NCBI GenBank assembly: GCA_963580285.1
Contig: OY757011.1
Location: 123,658,146-123,722,145 of the forward strand
Source of the DNA: Lucinisca nassula
Lineage: Eukaryota; Mollusca; Bivalvia; Lucinida; Lucinidae
Direction of reading: 5' to 3'
Length of the DNA stretch: 64,000 nt
Shown here: positions 11,051 to 22,300 of the stretch, one piece after another
Position numbering within the stretch: the first letter of the stretch is position 1
How the letters are laid out: each line of letters starts with the position of its first letter
The notes under the pieces: model-generated
What the model was told of the DNA's origin: nothing
What the model saw: the letters and a program-made list of their open reading frames with translations, nothing else
Database searches by the model: none
Made by a program: the position numbers and the translations under genes

Positions 11051-11389
11051 AAAGTCGGAAAAATATTGAACTGTAGATAAATGCTTGACAAAATTGCTTT
11101 TGAAGAAAGAAAAATAGTTTGGTCCGGTAAATTGCGAGTCACTGATCAAATGTACTGACCTGTCCTGGATACATGATGCCAGTTCTCAAGTGGCAGTGCA
11201 GAAAGTATTCTGCCCGCCTCCTTGAGAGACCAAATGAGCCAGTGCTTTACAACACCTTAAGGGAGGCATGTGTAGCAAGCAAAGACTACAGATCAGTCTG
11301 TGCACTCACACAGTCTGATCAGTCTTTGGCTCACATCATGTATTCCATGACATTGTTATACATACAATAGTGTGCTCGTAAAACACCTT
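11051..11389. other. Intergenic sequence with a short PalIV-like piece
   Basis: A fragment with 'gatcagtctgtgcactcaca' and 'gtctgatcagtctttggc' near 11290-11330 resembles the PalIV core. The rest is unrecognised. Confidence 0.35.
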
Positions 11390-11600
11390 TAACCCTTGTC
11401 CTGCTGAATATTTACATATGCCACACCCACTACCGATTATCAACCAATCAGATTACTTGATGCAAATTATTGCAACAAATTCACAATCTGAATGGCAAAC
11501 AATGTAGATCCTGATCAGATGGCTTCGTCAGAAGCCATCTGATCTGGATCAACATTGTTTCAAAGATAAGGCATATCCGGGATTAGCAGGACAAGGGTTA
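11390..11600. mobile_element. PalI palindromic element, well preserved
   Basis: It runs from 'taacccttgtcctgctg' to 'agcaggacaagggttaa', with core cctgatcagatggcttcgtc and 'gaagccatctgatctgg'. Confidence 0.7.
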
Positions 11601-11828
11601 ACAAACTATTAGTTGACTTTGAAATCAATGATAATGTACCAAATATTAAATAAAAATGAATTCTGGAAGTTATGAAAAAATTTCTGCCAGTTGTGATAAA
11701 AGGAAATCAATCTTTTTGTGTATGTGCAATCAAATTCATAAAGTTTTGTACTTAAGGTGGCCCAACAACTTTTTTTTTAAATTAGGATTTGACATGCTTT
11801 GGCCAAAAGCTTTGGATCAGAAGATTTG

Positions 11829-12122
11829 TTGGTTTAATTTGATGTTTAACGTCCCCATCAACACTATTTAGGCCATTTTGGAGATGTTGCTTCCAATTTT
11901 GTGGGACTTTTACCCGACACTTAAAATAAAATGACATCTCAAGCCCTGTCGCCCGATGAAACAAATAGGGTTTATAAGCACGGGCGGTAAGACTCGCATT
12001 TCTTTGCCTGGGCAGGTTTAGAGTCTCTAAGCGGTTTACCAGTACTCGTGCGCGGTTGGTTTCAGCTCTTCGTGCAAACATCATGCAGCCCATATATTTC
12101 TTCAAGCCCAGATGGGCAGGAG
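11829..12122 (-). mobile_element. SINE-B copy
   Basis: It shows 'aatttgatgtttaacgtccc' at the left and 'cttcaagcccagatgggcag' at the right, the same order as the other minus-strand SINE-B copies. Confidence 0.65.
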
Positions 12123-12289
12123 CCACCAAATCAAGAGATGAAAATAGGTTTTTTTTTATAGTTATAAAATAGTTGACTACCTTTATCTTCATTGTAATAA
12201 GCCTATTTTTTTTTTCATTCATAGAAAAAAGCAATGTATTTTGTGACTTTTGTCCACCAAATGCGAAAAAGTAAACCAATGATTTCTAT

Positions 12290-14180
12290 GAATTACAAAA
12301 ATGTTGACAGCAGTTTAACAAATGGGAGAACTGCTGCAAACTTAGAACATTTTGATGGTTAGGTTAACCAAATGAAGAAAACCAGTAATTTGTGTGAATT
12401 TAGAAATTTACCTAACACATATGAGAATTTAGAAATTTACCTAACACATATAGAATTTAGAAATTTACCTAACACATATGAGACTTTACCTAACACATAT
12501 CAATTTAAAACCTTTGCTAGTTGTCTATCTGTAAACCATTTTTTTTATCAAATGTGAACGATGCTTCATTTTTTCCAAATACGCTGAAGTATATCCATAT
12601 CTGTTTCTGAATTTAGAACCTAGGCATTTATCTACCAAATGTGAAATATAACCAGTATCTTTTTGTGTGTGAATTTAGAAATTATGGGCAGCTGTCTATC
12701 AAATGTGAAGTAAACCAATAGCTTTTTGAAATCAGAAAGTTTTGACAGTTATATACTAAATTTGAAAATGTAAACAATATTTTCAGAGAGAAAAAAATAG
12801 TTTTGATAAATGTGAAGAAGCAATCAATTAGAAACTTTTGCCAGTTGTCTTCCCAATTTGAAGATGTAAACCAATTATTTCTGTAAATTTAGAAACTTTT
12901 GTAAATTGTCTAACAAATTTAAAGCAGCAACCAATGTTTTCTTACATTAAATTTGTCTACAAAATGTGAAGAAGTAACCAATATTATTTTTTCAATTCAG
13001 ATTTTTTGCCATTTGCCTACAAAATATGAATATGTAAGCAATGACTTCTATGAATTTAAAAAAAAAATAGAATTTTCTACCACATTTAGAGAAGCAACCA
13101 TTATTTTTGTGAATTTTGGAGTTTTTCCAGTTGTCTACAAAGTGTGAGGAAGTACAACATTTTTAGTGATTTAACCCTTTTTGTACCAAATGGAATCTTC
13201 CATCTGATATATACAGGGAGTCCAATCCAAAATTAAGGGGTTTTCATCAAAATTTATTTGGAAAATTACCAAACTTTTAGCAAACAGTGGAGGCCCTGAT
13301 CAGACTACGCGTTCTGCGGCGTCTGATCTTGGCCTGCACTGTTTGCCAAGGTACCCCTTTAGGGGTTTCTAGTACTGAATGGGTTAAGAAAGCTTTGCCA
13401 GTTGTCTACTAAATGTAAAGACGTAAACAAAACTTTGTGAGTTTAGGAAGTTTAGAAAATCGTCTGCCAAATATGAAAACATAAACCAATATTTTTGTGA
13501 ATTTAGAAAACTTGCCCTTTTGAAAGCTTTGCCAATTATCTACAAATGTGAATAGGTGAAGTGATATTTTTTGTAGAATGCTTTGTATCTTGTCTACCAA
13601 ACATGGAGATGTAAAACTGATATTTACTGCAGGAAGCTTTGCCTGTTGTCTACAAAACTGATACTTATTGCAGAAAGCTCTCACGCTGACTCGTACCTGT
13701 GATACCTCCATCAGGATTGAGACTCCCTCATGTTGATGCTATTTTTTGTCCAATTTATGCTAAATTTAGGTAAAATGTTGGAGTCTCCCTCATTTGAATT
13801 GAGAATTTCCCCTAGGAAACATGTACACTCCGTATTTTCCAGTTCTGTGATGTATTCCTTGCTTCCAAAGGATAACCCTTTGATAGAACATATTTATATC
13901 TCCCTCATCACAATGGCAAGTCTCCCTCATACAGTTAACAGGTATGCTGACTAGCAAATTTGAAGAAGTAAACCAATATTACCGTATTTGCAGAAAGTTT
14001 GGACAACTGTTTTAATACCAAATGAACAGATGTAAAATATCTTCTTTTGTGTAAATTTAGAAATCATGGACTGTTGTTTACTGAATGTGAAGGAGTAGCC
14101 CAACAATTTAGAATAAAGCTCCGCCAGTGGTCTAGCAAATGTGAAGGTGTAAACCAACATTTTTTTGCAGAAAGTTTGAC
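12290..14180. repeat. Degenerate A/T-rich tandem array, unit about 60-80 bp
   Basis: Units carry 'gaatttagaaa', 'ttgccagttgtctac' and 'aaatgtgaagaagtaaacca' in that order, repeated at least 18 times with heavy divergence. A local 27-29 bp higher-copy block (tttagaaatttacctaacac) lies at 12395-12500. A PalII element interrupts at 13165-13386 and a 'ctccctcat' segment at 13716-13960. Non-coding. Confidence 0.6.
13165..13386. mobile_element. PalII element inside the degenerate array
   Basis: Arms run from 'taaccctttttgtaccaaat' to 'tagtactgaatgggttaa', with core ggccctgatcagactacgcg and 'gcggcgtctgatcttggcc'. Confidence 0.65.
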
Positions 14181-14189
14181 AATTTTCAG

Positions 14190-14502
14190 CCGAATGTAGA
14201 AAGGCAACTCTTCCAAATATGTTTTTTCTCCCACGGCTTCACTCTGAAAGTAAAGAATCTGCTCATGGGGTTTGGGTCTACTCTGCAAGGAAAGAATTTG
14301 CTCCTATGGAGCAAATCCTTTCCTTTCTGAGAAGACTGAAGGAATTTGCTCCTTTTGCTCCTAGGGAGCAAATTCTTTCCTTTCAGAGAAAAACCCTTTT
14401 GCCCAGGAACAAAGCATACAGGACAGTAAACCGACTAACCCTGAAAGTAGCCTCCCTTGTATAGATGCCAGAAAATGTCATGTATTTTCATTCCCCTTAA
14501 AA
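14190..14502. mobile_element. MITE M2 degenerate copy
   Basis: Several 'aaggaaagaatttgctcc' and 'ggagcaaattctttcctt' blocks pair as hairpins (14299-14325 and 14340-14382). It ends 'cattcccctt'. Confidence 0.5.
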
Positions 14503-14504
14503 TA

Positions 14505-14984
14505 CCAAATAATATCAAACCATGTCAGTACCCAACAAACTTTCCAAAATGTTTGTAAAATCTCAAAAAATAAACCCAGATGCTTTGAAACCATATATAA
14601 GTTTTCATAAAAATGTTGAGAAAAGATCATAAAAACTAAAAAGAAACTCTTTCTTTAAATAGGATTTAACAGAGAACTTGAAGCTTAACAAGGAAACCTG
14701 TCAGTTAGTATCTAAAAGGCCTTATCTTGAACCTGGTTTTCAATAAATCCATAAACTGAGCTATAAAACTGCTCAAGAGAAACATATGAGGCAAGAATCT
14801 AATGATCATAAGAGATGATTTATCCCCCAATTGCACCAAAACTGTTATGCTAAGCATGCTTTTAAAAATATTTTCAACAGGTCAATTCTAATACACATCA
14901 TATGTGCTTGTAGAGAACTGGAGAAAATTATCCCATAATAATCATAAGACGCTCTCCTTATCTGTTTCTCAGACCTAAAAAAAT
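14505..14984 (-). other. Probable 3' UTR and downstream sequence of the USP gene
   Basis: Non-repetitive AT-rich sequence follows the stop codon on the minus strand until a repeat begins near 14502. I found no canonical AATAAA on the minus strand here; a GATAAA-type variant lies at about 14819-14824. The poly(A) site is therefore not placed. Confidence 0.4.
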
Positions 14985-16360
14985 TCACCATGTAGCAGAT
15001 TTTGACAGTGTTACTGGTGTATCAATCTTTTTTTCTACCCATTCAAACTCAGCACTGCTGCTAGACTCACTCTCCCGTCTGTGGCGTTTGTGAACTCTCT
15101 CTTCAGCTTTCTCAAAAGGATGATGTCTGTGAGCTCTTGCCTCATGGGGATCTTCATGTTTTCTCTTCTTGTATGAATGCTCCTCTTCTATATCATAGTC
15201 CCTTTCTTTATGTTTTCGCTTCTTTTTCTTATGTTTTTTCATGTGATGATCACTGTGCTGTCCGTGATCACTTTCATTTACAAGTGTCTCATATCTATGT
15301 TCTTTATGTCTGTGTTTGTCTTTCTTGTGTTTCTTATGTTTTTTGGCCTTCTTAAGAAGATGGTATTCCTCAGTGTCTCTATATGCTTTCTCACTATGAC
15401 TGTTTTCTACAGGGCTTAACAGTGGCTTTTTATCAGATACCACATGAAATTCACCATTAACTATGTCAATTCTAGCATCTTCAATTAACTTTCGCTTCTT
15501 ACCAGCAGTATGACCAAGGTGATGTTTGTCTTCAGTTTTGTTGTCTTTTGGCTCAGAATCATAAATATGGATACTTCCATTCGGATGTTTCATATAAACG
15601 TGATTGCCATTTAAGTTTGCATGAGGATTGTTTGATACCTTATCAGTTTTTGCTGGTTTTTCTTCCTGAACACTGTTAACAACTTTTGTTGGTTTTTCAT
15701 CCTGAACACCGTTGGTGAATTTGGGTGTATCAGCCATACTTGTGGTCTTCATTGCCTCTTGCTTGTCTCTGGATTTAGATGGCTCACTGCCAGCATCCAG
15801 ATGACTGGAAACACTCTTCAGAAGATGAATATTCCCTGGCACAGATGTTGTGGCATTCAGTCTTGTATCAAACACAACAGCACTATCATCTTGTCGTTCC
15901 TTCTTGAATTTTGGCTTGTTGTCTTTTGACATTTCCAAGTCAGAATCAGATGAGGATTCATTGCCATATGGAACCAGCTGGGATTTTCTGTGCTTCTTGT
16001 GGGATTTCTTTTCATTCATTTTAGCCACAACCTCTTCGTCATCACTTAGAATCTTTTTCTGACCATCCGGTGACTTTTCTATGGTTGTAGCCTTGCCGTT
16101 CTTTATCTGCATTACAATTCTTGGCTTTGCTGATACTAGTGCTGGTTCTGAATGGAATTTGGTCATATGGGAATTTGACCTTTCGGATGCATTATCATTA
16201 GAATTGGCAGACGAATGAGTTTTTCCTGGTGTCTTAATACCAAATGAAACTTTATTTCTGTCTGTTGCTAATGGGGCCTTGGAAGTGTCTTGTTTCTGTG
16301 GTGTAACATTATTGTCTTTTCTCCTCACCGGTGTACCAATGTCATGGCCTGGGGTTCCTG
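14985..16360 (-). CDS. USP36/USP42: USP exon n (last): Lys/His-rich C-terminal tail and stop
   Basis: This exon encodes about 457 residues and ends at TGA (14985-14987). Early on it has KPRIVMQIKNGKATTIE, resembling a short conserved motif of USP36/42 tails. Acidic and serine patches (ESSSSDSDLEM) come next. Then a dense basic region (KKAKKHKKHKKDKHRHKEHR, later MKKHKKKKRKHKER) looks like nuclear/nucleolar localisation signals. It closes with ESESSSSAEFEWVEKKIDTP. The acceptor is a tandem CAGCAG, so a start at 16360 or 16357 would add or drop one Ala without a frame change. No known domain lies in this tail. Confidence 0.9.
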
Positions 16361-19300
16361 CTGCAAATGAAGTATGAGAATACATTATCAAACATGGTTT
16401 TTCATACATCACCCTTTGCATTAAGCATTCAGACATCAAGAAAAATTGCATCTGAAAATGTTGTCTGTTTGTCCTCGGCTGCCTATTCCTTCAAACTTTT
16501 CAAACTTTTTTACATAAAGGCAAAGTGTGAACCTGATCAGACTGCTCTCATAGTAGCAGTCAGATCTTGGTCCACACTGTTTGCAACAGTGACTTTTCAA
16601 GAAGTCCACAGACAACAAAGCAGGTTGTAATTGGCATTTGCAGGGTAAACCTATAACATGAAGCATCAGAGGCTTGCTCTAACCCTGTCAAACAAATTTT
16701 TATGGTCTTAACGCTCTGCATGCTGGGTATTTTTTTTCAGCAGACGTCATTTTGAATTACTTTTATTATTTTTCCCAGGAAACAGGATTTGACATTTCAT
16801 GCAAATTGTCTCCTTGGAGACAATTTGCATGACATGTCACATCCTGTTTTCTGAGAAAAGTAAGAAAATATACCAGCAATTTGTCGTCTGCTGAATTAGC
16901 CCAGAGCAAGGTAAAGGTTAAAGGTGTTTGAGGCATTGAAGTTTGGGCAGTGTATATCAGTGTCAAGTTATTCCAGCCCTGGAACATGGATAACAAAAAA
17001 TTAACAATCCATGATTATGTACATGTGCTACTATAGGGAGGTAGCTAATCCCTTCTTAACAAATTACTCGCTTCTCTTCCAGGGTCAAATTCAAAACCAC
17101 AATTTATAGTTCATAAGGCCAGTAGCTGACAAAGAAAGCTTGTTTGTTTGATTTGAGGTTTAATGTCGGCGTCAATACTGTATAGGTCATTTTGGAGACC
17201 TTGCTTCCAATTTGTGGGACTTTTACTCGACATTGAGATGAAATGACATCTCAATCCCTGTCGCCCAATGAAACCAATAAGGTTTATAAGCATTGGAGGG
17301 TCCGACTCGCACCTTTTCCTGGGCAGGGTTAGATCCTCTAAGCGGTTTTCCAGTACTTGTGTGCAGTCAGTTTCAGATCTGCATGGAAGCATCATGCAGC
17401 CCATCCATTTCTTCAAGCCCCGATGGGTGGGGGCCGAAATGAAAGCTTGAATGAATGCATGAGGTAGCTGCTATGTTAGCAGATTATGAGCTGCCATAGA
17501 CAAAAATGTGCCATTTTCATGTTTGTCTTGTCTTGATAAGCTGATCACTTAGTCATTTATCATAGCTCTAGATAAGGTGTAACAATGAAATAAAGAGATC
17601 TGTTTTCTTATTTCTCTATAAAACGCTATGTTGTGAGAAACTAGTAGAAAGGTGATTCTAACAGGTTGTTGTTTGAATCAAGAGTGAGTGTTTGGGTTTT
17701 AGTCTCACCAACAGCTAAGGTCATGCTAATCTGGATATAATTCTTTTTTGAAATCAGTATGGATCCAAATCAGCTGGCTTCTAAGAAGGCAGCTGTTCAG
17801 GAACTATACTGTTTTCCATTCTCAAACCATGGTGAGTAAGTGTTTTGAGCTTTACATCTCACCAACAACTAAGGTCATACGGAGATGGGACCTCAGTTTA
17901 AAGACTCATCCGAAAGTCTGGAGAAGCCCGGGATCGATCCTGCGACCCCTGGTTTACAAGGCAAGTAGCATAACCATTACACCAGAGAGGCTTCTATTTT
18001 GTTTGAATCAAGGTTTCACGTCCCCATCAACACTATTTAAGTCATTTTGTCCAATTTTGTGGAACTTTTTATACATTGTTTTTTATCATTAACTGACTGA
18101 CGCTTATGACCCACAAAAAGGGTTGGCGCGTCGTTAAACTCGAAATCATCATCATCATCATGCGAAACTTTTACCCCACATTCAGATGAAATCACATCTC
18201 AAGCTCTGTCGCCCAATGAAATCAAAAGGCTTAAATGCATTGGATGGCCTGACTCACACCACTTTGCCTGGGAAGGCTTAGTCCTTCTAAGTGGTTTACC
18301 AGTAATCATGTGTGGTCAGTTTCAGCTCTGCCTGAAAGCATCATGCAGCCCAATCTATTTCTGCAAGCCCTGATGGGCAGGTGTATAGCTACAACATATA
18401 CTTTTGACAAGAAATAAGGAAAATTAGCCCATTTCTTGCCCATAACACTTCTTTGTTATGCCTCCTTATCTGGATCTATGTTTGTTTGTGTTGAGGTTTT
18501 ATGTCCTGGTCAAAACCATTTAGGAGACATTGGTCCCCATTTTTTACCCAACATCGAAATGAAATGACATCACAAACCGCTTGGGTTTAAGGGATGGTCT
18601 GACTTGAACCACTTTGCCGGGGCAGTCTTAGACCTTCTAAATGGTTTACCAGTATCTGTTTCAGCTCTGCGCAGAAGCACCATGCAGCTAATTGTTTGTT
18701 TTGTTTGTTTGTATTGGAGTTTAATGGCCCAGTCAACACTATTTTAGGTCATTTTTGAGCAGGTCAGTTTACCTATCCACACTTTTCCTGGGCAGGTTTA
18801 TACGTAAGCGGTTAAGCAGTACAGTGCACATTCTTTCGCCAGAAACTGACAACTGCCCTTCTTGAATCAGCGGAAGGGAGAGAATGACTGTAGAAAAGAT
18901 TTCATGATCAATCTCCACGAAAGAATGTTGCCGACCCCGGCGGGAATCGAACCCGCGTCCTCCTGATCACCAGTCAGACGCGCTTCCGACTGAGCCACCG
19001 AGGCCGGCACCATGCAGCTAATCTATTTAACCAGGAGCGCTATCTGAATCTATGATTTACATAATAAAAATATGGTTTTTAAATTTTAACAGCAATTATT
19101 GCTGCACTCACGAAGGAACTTACCAGAATTTGTGCTAGCTTTGACAGGCTTGACCTGAAGCTCATTAGTGTGAATGATCTTTGGTTTGACTGGCCCGATA
19201 AATTTCTGTCCTCCAGCATGTGAGCTGTTTGGTGTTCCGGATGTTGATGGCTTCTGTATTCCTGAGGTGGACGGTGTAGATGTAAAGCTGGGCTGCCTCT

Positions 19301-22300
19301 GTGTGGCTTTCGCTTCCTTAGCCTGCAATGTAAGGTACACATAAACTCCTAGAAACACTGTTCATAACATATATTTTGGATGAAACACACTAAATATGGA
19401 TCCCAAAAACATACAGATTATATAGATAAAAAAAACAGCATTTTGAAGAGGTCAAGTATATGTGAATGGGACAATAGCTTATGACATAAGTACCAAGCAA
19501 GGCCTCTACCTTCCTAGCTACATAGCCTAACTGATTTACCGAATATCCAAACTCTTCAGCTAAATCAAACTGCCTTTTTAGATAATTTCTCTTACGTGAG
19601 CTTGACCTCTGCCATCTGAACAACCGTAGAACCTGTAATATATTCTTGTGTTTCTATAGCCTTTCTGTTTCCTGTTTTTCTTTTAGTTTTTTTGGCAAAG
19701 TATAGAGGCCAACAATTTGTACAAAAAACTGCCAACATTTCTTTTTTATTGATTGGTACAAGTTTATTTAATTTACTGCAGATCTACTGTATATATCCAA
19801 AGCCGACTTTAAAATCTTGTAACATATCAAAAACACACCTAGTCTCTGATCTGGGCCTATAGCCCTATACCCTCTGCTGAAGATCTTTAGAACCAGCATT
19901 TTGCCAAAGTAGGTTTGTTTTCCTTGTGTTGAGGTTTTAACCCATTGTATGCAGGAAACCCCTAAAGAGGTACCTTGGCAAACAGTGCAGGCCCAGATCA
20001 GATGCCGCAGAATGCGGCGTCTGATCAGGGCCTGTACTATTTGATAACGGAATTTTCTGTAAAAAATGGAATAAACGAAACAAGAGGGCCATGATGGCCC
20101 TGGATCACTCACCTGATCCATAGAGTAACAAGTGGGCCCTGGGGAGGGCCACTATTGACCCCAGGGCTATAATGTGCATAATGTTGAGGGAGGTCTAAAA
20201 AGGTGAAGCTTCATACCAAATATCAACAAAGGCTATAATTTGAACAATCTTGGCAAAGGTCCACTAGATGAAGCTACACACCAAATACCAAAGATATTTT
20301 TTATAAAGCTATTCCCTACATAAGCCTATGTAAAACCAAATGGCCTTAGGGCTATAATTTAAACTAGAGCGCGCAGTCGATGGCAAGCCATCGCAAATCC
20401 CCACGTTTTCTCCACAGTAGGTCAAAATTTGACCTTTTGACCCCTCCCCAGGGCCCCTGGGGGCGGGGACAAAAAAAAATGTGCTCTTGCGCAAGCCATT
20501 CATGTAAGCAACTCGCATACCAAATTTGGTTGAATTCCGGCTAACGGTTTAGGAGGAGATAACCGGACAGACAGACAGACAGACGGACAGACAGACAGAC
20601 GGCCGGACGGACGGAGGCGATAACAATATCCCCACTTTTCGTTGAAAAACGTGGGGATAATGATAGAGGTCCACTAGATGAAGCTTTGCACCAAATATCA
20701 AAGACCTGGGCCTTGCTGTTTCAGAGAAGAAGATTTTCTAAGATTATCTCTATATATGTAAAACCAAAGGGCCCTGGGACAGGGGCATTTGTGGCCCGAG
20801 GGCTATAATTTGAACAATCTTGGTAGAGGTCCAATAGATGAAGCTCCATACCAAATATCAAAGATATGGGCCTTGCAGTTTCAGAGAAGAAGATTTCCCT
20901 ATTTAAGTCTATGTAAAACCAAAGGGTCGCTGGGCAGGGACATTTTTTGCCCCAGAGCTATAATTTGAACAATCTTGATAGAGGTCCACTAGATAAAATT
21001 TCACACCAAATATCAAAGACCTAGGCCTTGTGGTTTCACAGAAGAAGATTTTTAAAGATTTTCCCTATATAAGTATTTGTAAAACCAAAGGGTCATTTTT
21101 GGTCTCAGGGCTATAATTTGAACAATCTTGGTAGAGGTCCAATAGATGAAGCTTCATACCAAATATCAAAAGCCTAGGCTTTGTGGTTTCAGAGAAGAAG
21201 AGTTTTCAAGATTTTCCCTATGTAAGTCTATGTAAAACTAAAGGGGCCCAGAGCGGGAGCATTTTTGGCCCCAGGGCTATAATTTGAACAATCTTGGCAG
21301 AGGTCCACAAAATGAAGCTTCATACCAAATATCAAAGACCTGAGCCTTGCGGTTTCAGAGAAGAAGTTTTTTAAAGATTGTCCCTATATATAATATGTTC
21401 TATAAAAGGATTATCCTTTGGAAGCAAGGAATACAAGTGAAACATATGGAGTGTACATATTTTCTGGGCCAGACTAGCTAGTTTCGGCCAATTAGGCCTC
21501 ATCAGTGACCCTAAGATATTTTCAAAATTCTACAATAGAATCAATGATCCCAAAGGACAAGAAAATATAATCTACACTATGATGTAGGGCAGGGAGACGT
21601 TTTACCGCCGCCACACATTCCCACACACCAGCATACATAAGCCTATGTAAAACTAAAGGGCCCCGGGGCGGGGGCATTTTTGGCCCAAGCACTATAATTT
21701 GAACAATCTTGGTAGGGGTCTACTAGATGAAGCTTCATACCAAATATCAAAGACCTGGGCCTTGCAGTTTCATAGAAGATTTTTAAAGATTTTCCTTATA
21801 TAAGCTCATGAAAAAACCAAAGGGCCCCAGGGCGGGGGCATTTTTGGCCCCAGCACTATAATTTGAACAATCTTGGTAGGGGTCCACTAGATGAAGCTTC
21901 ATACCAAATATCAAAGACCTGGGCCTTGCAGTTTCAGAGAAGAAGATTTTCCCTATATAATCCTATGTAAAACCAAAGGGACCCGGGGCGGGGGCATTTT
22001 TGGCCCCAGCACTTTAATTTGAACAATTTTGGTAGGGGTTCACTAGATGAAGCTTCATACCAAATATCAAAGACCTGGGCCTTGTGGTTTCAGAGAAGAA
22101 GATTTTTTAAGTTTTGGGTGAAAAAAATCTATTTTTGGCTCCTGTGACCTAGATGTGCAACAGACCGAACCAGTTGAACAAGTTTGAAAGGGGACCACCT
22201 ACGGATCATTCCTGTGAAGTTTGGTCAAAATCTGATCAGTGGTTTATGACGAGATGTCGTTTGAAGAAAAAGTTTACGCACGCACGCACGCACGCACGGA

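Noticed and set aside
15137..15419. Hydrophobic plus-strand open frames that look like membrane segments
   Set aside because: They are antisense shadows of the Lys/His-rich tail of the USP last exon.
18930..19008. tRNA gene on the minus strand
   Set aside because: The A and B boxes are real, but the sequence is the head of a SINE-C copy with target duplications. The same arrangement recurs at 54500-54580 and 57950-58027.
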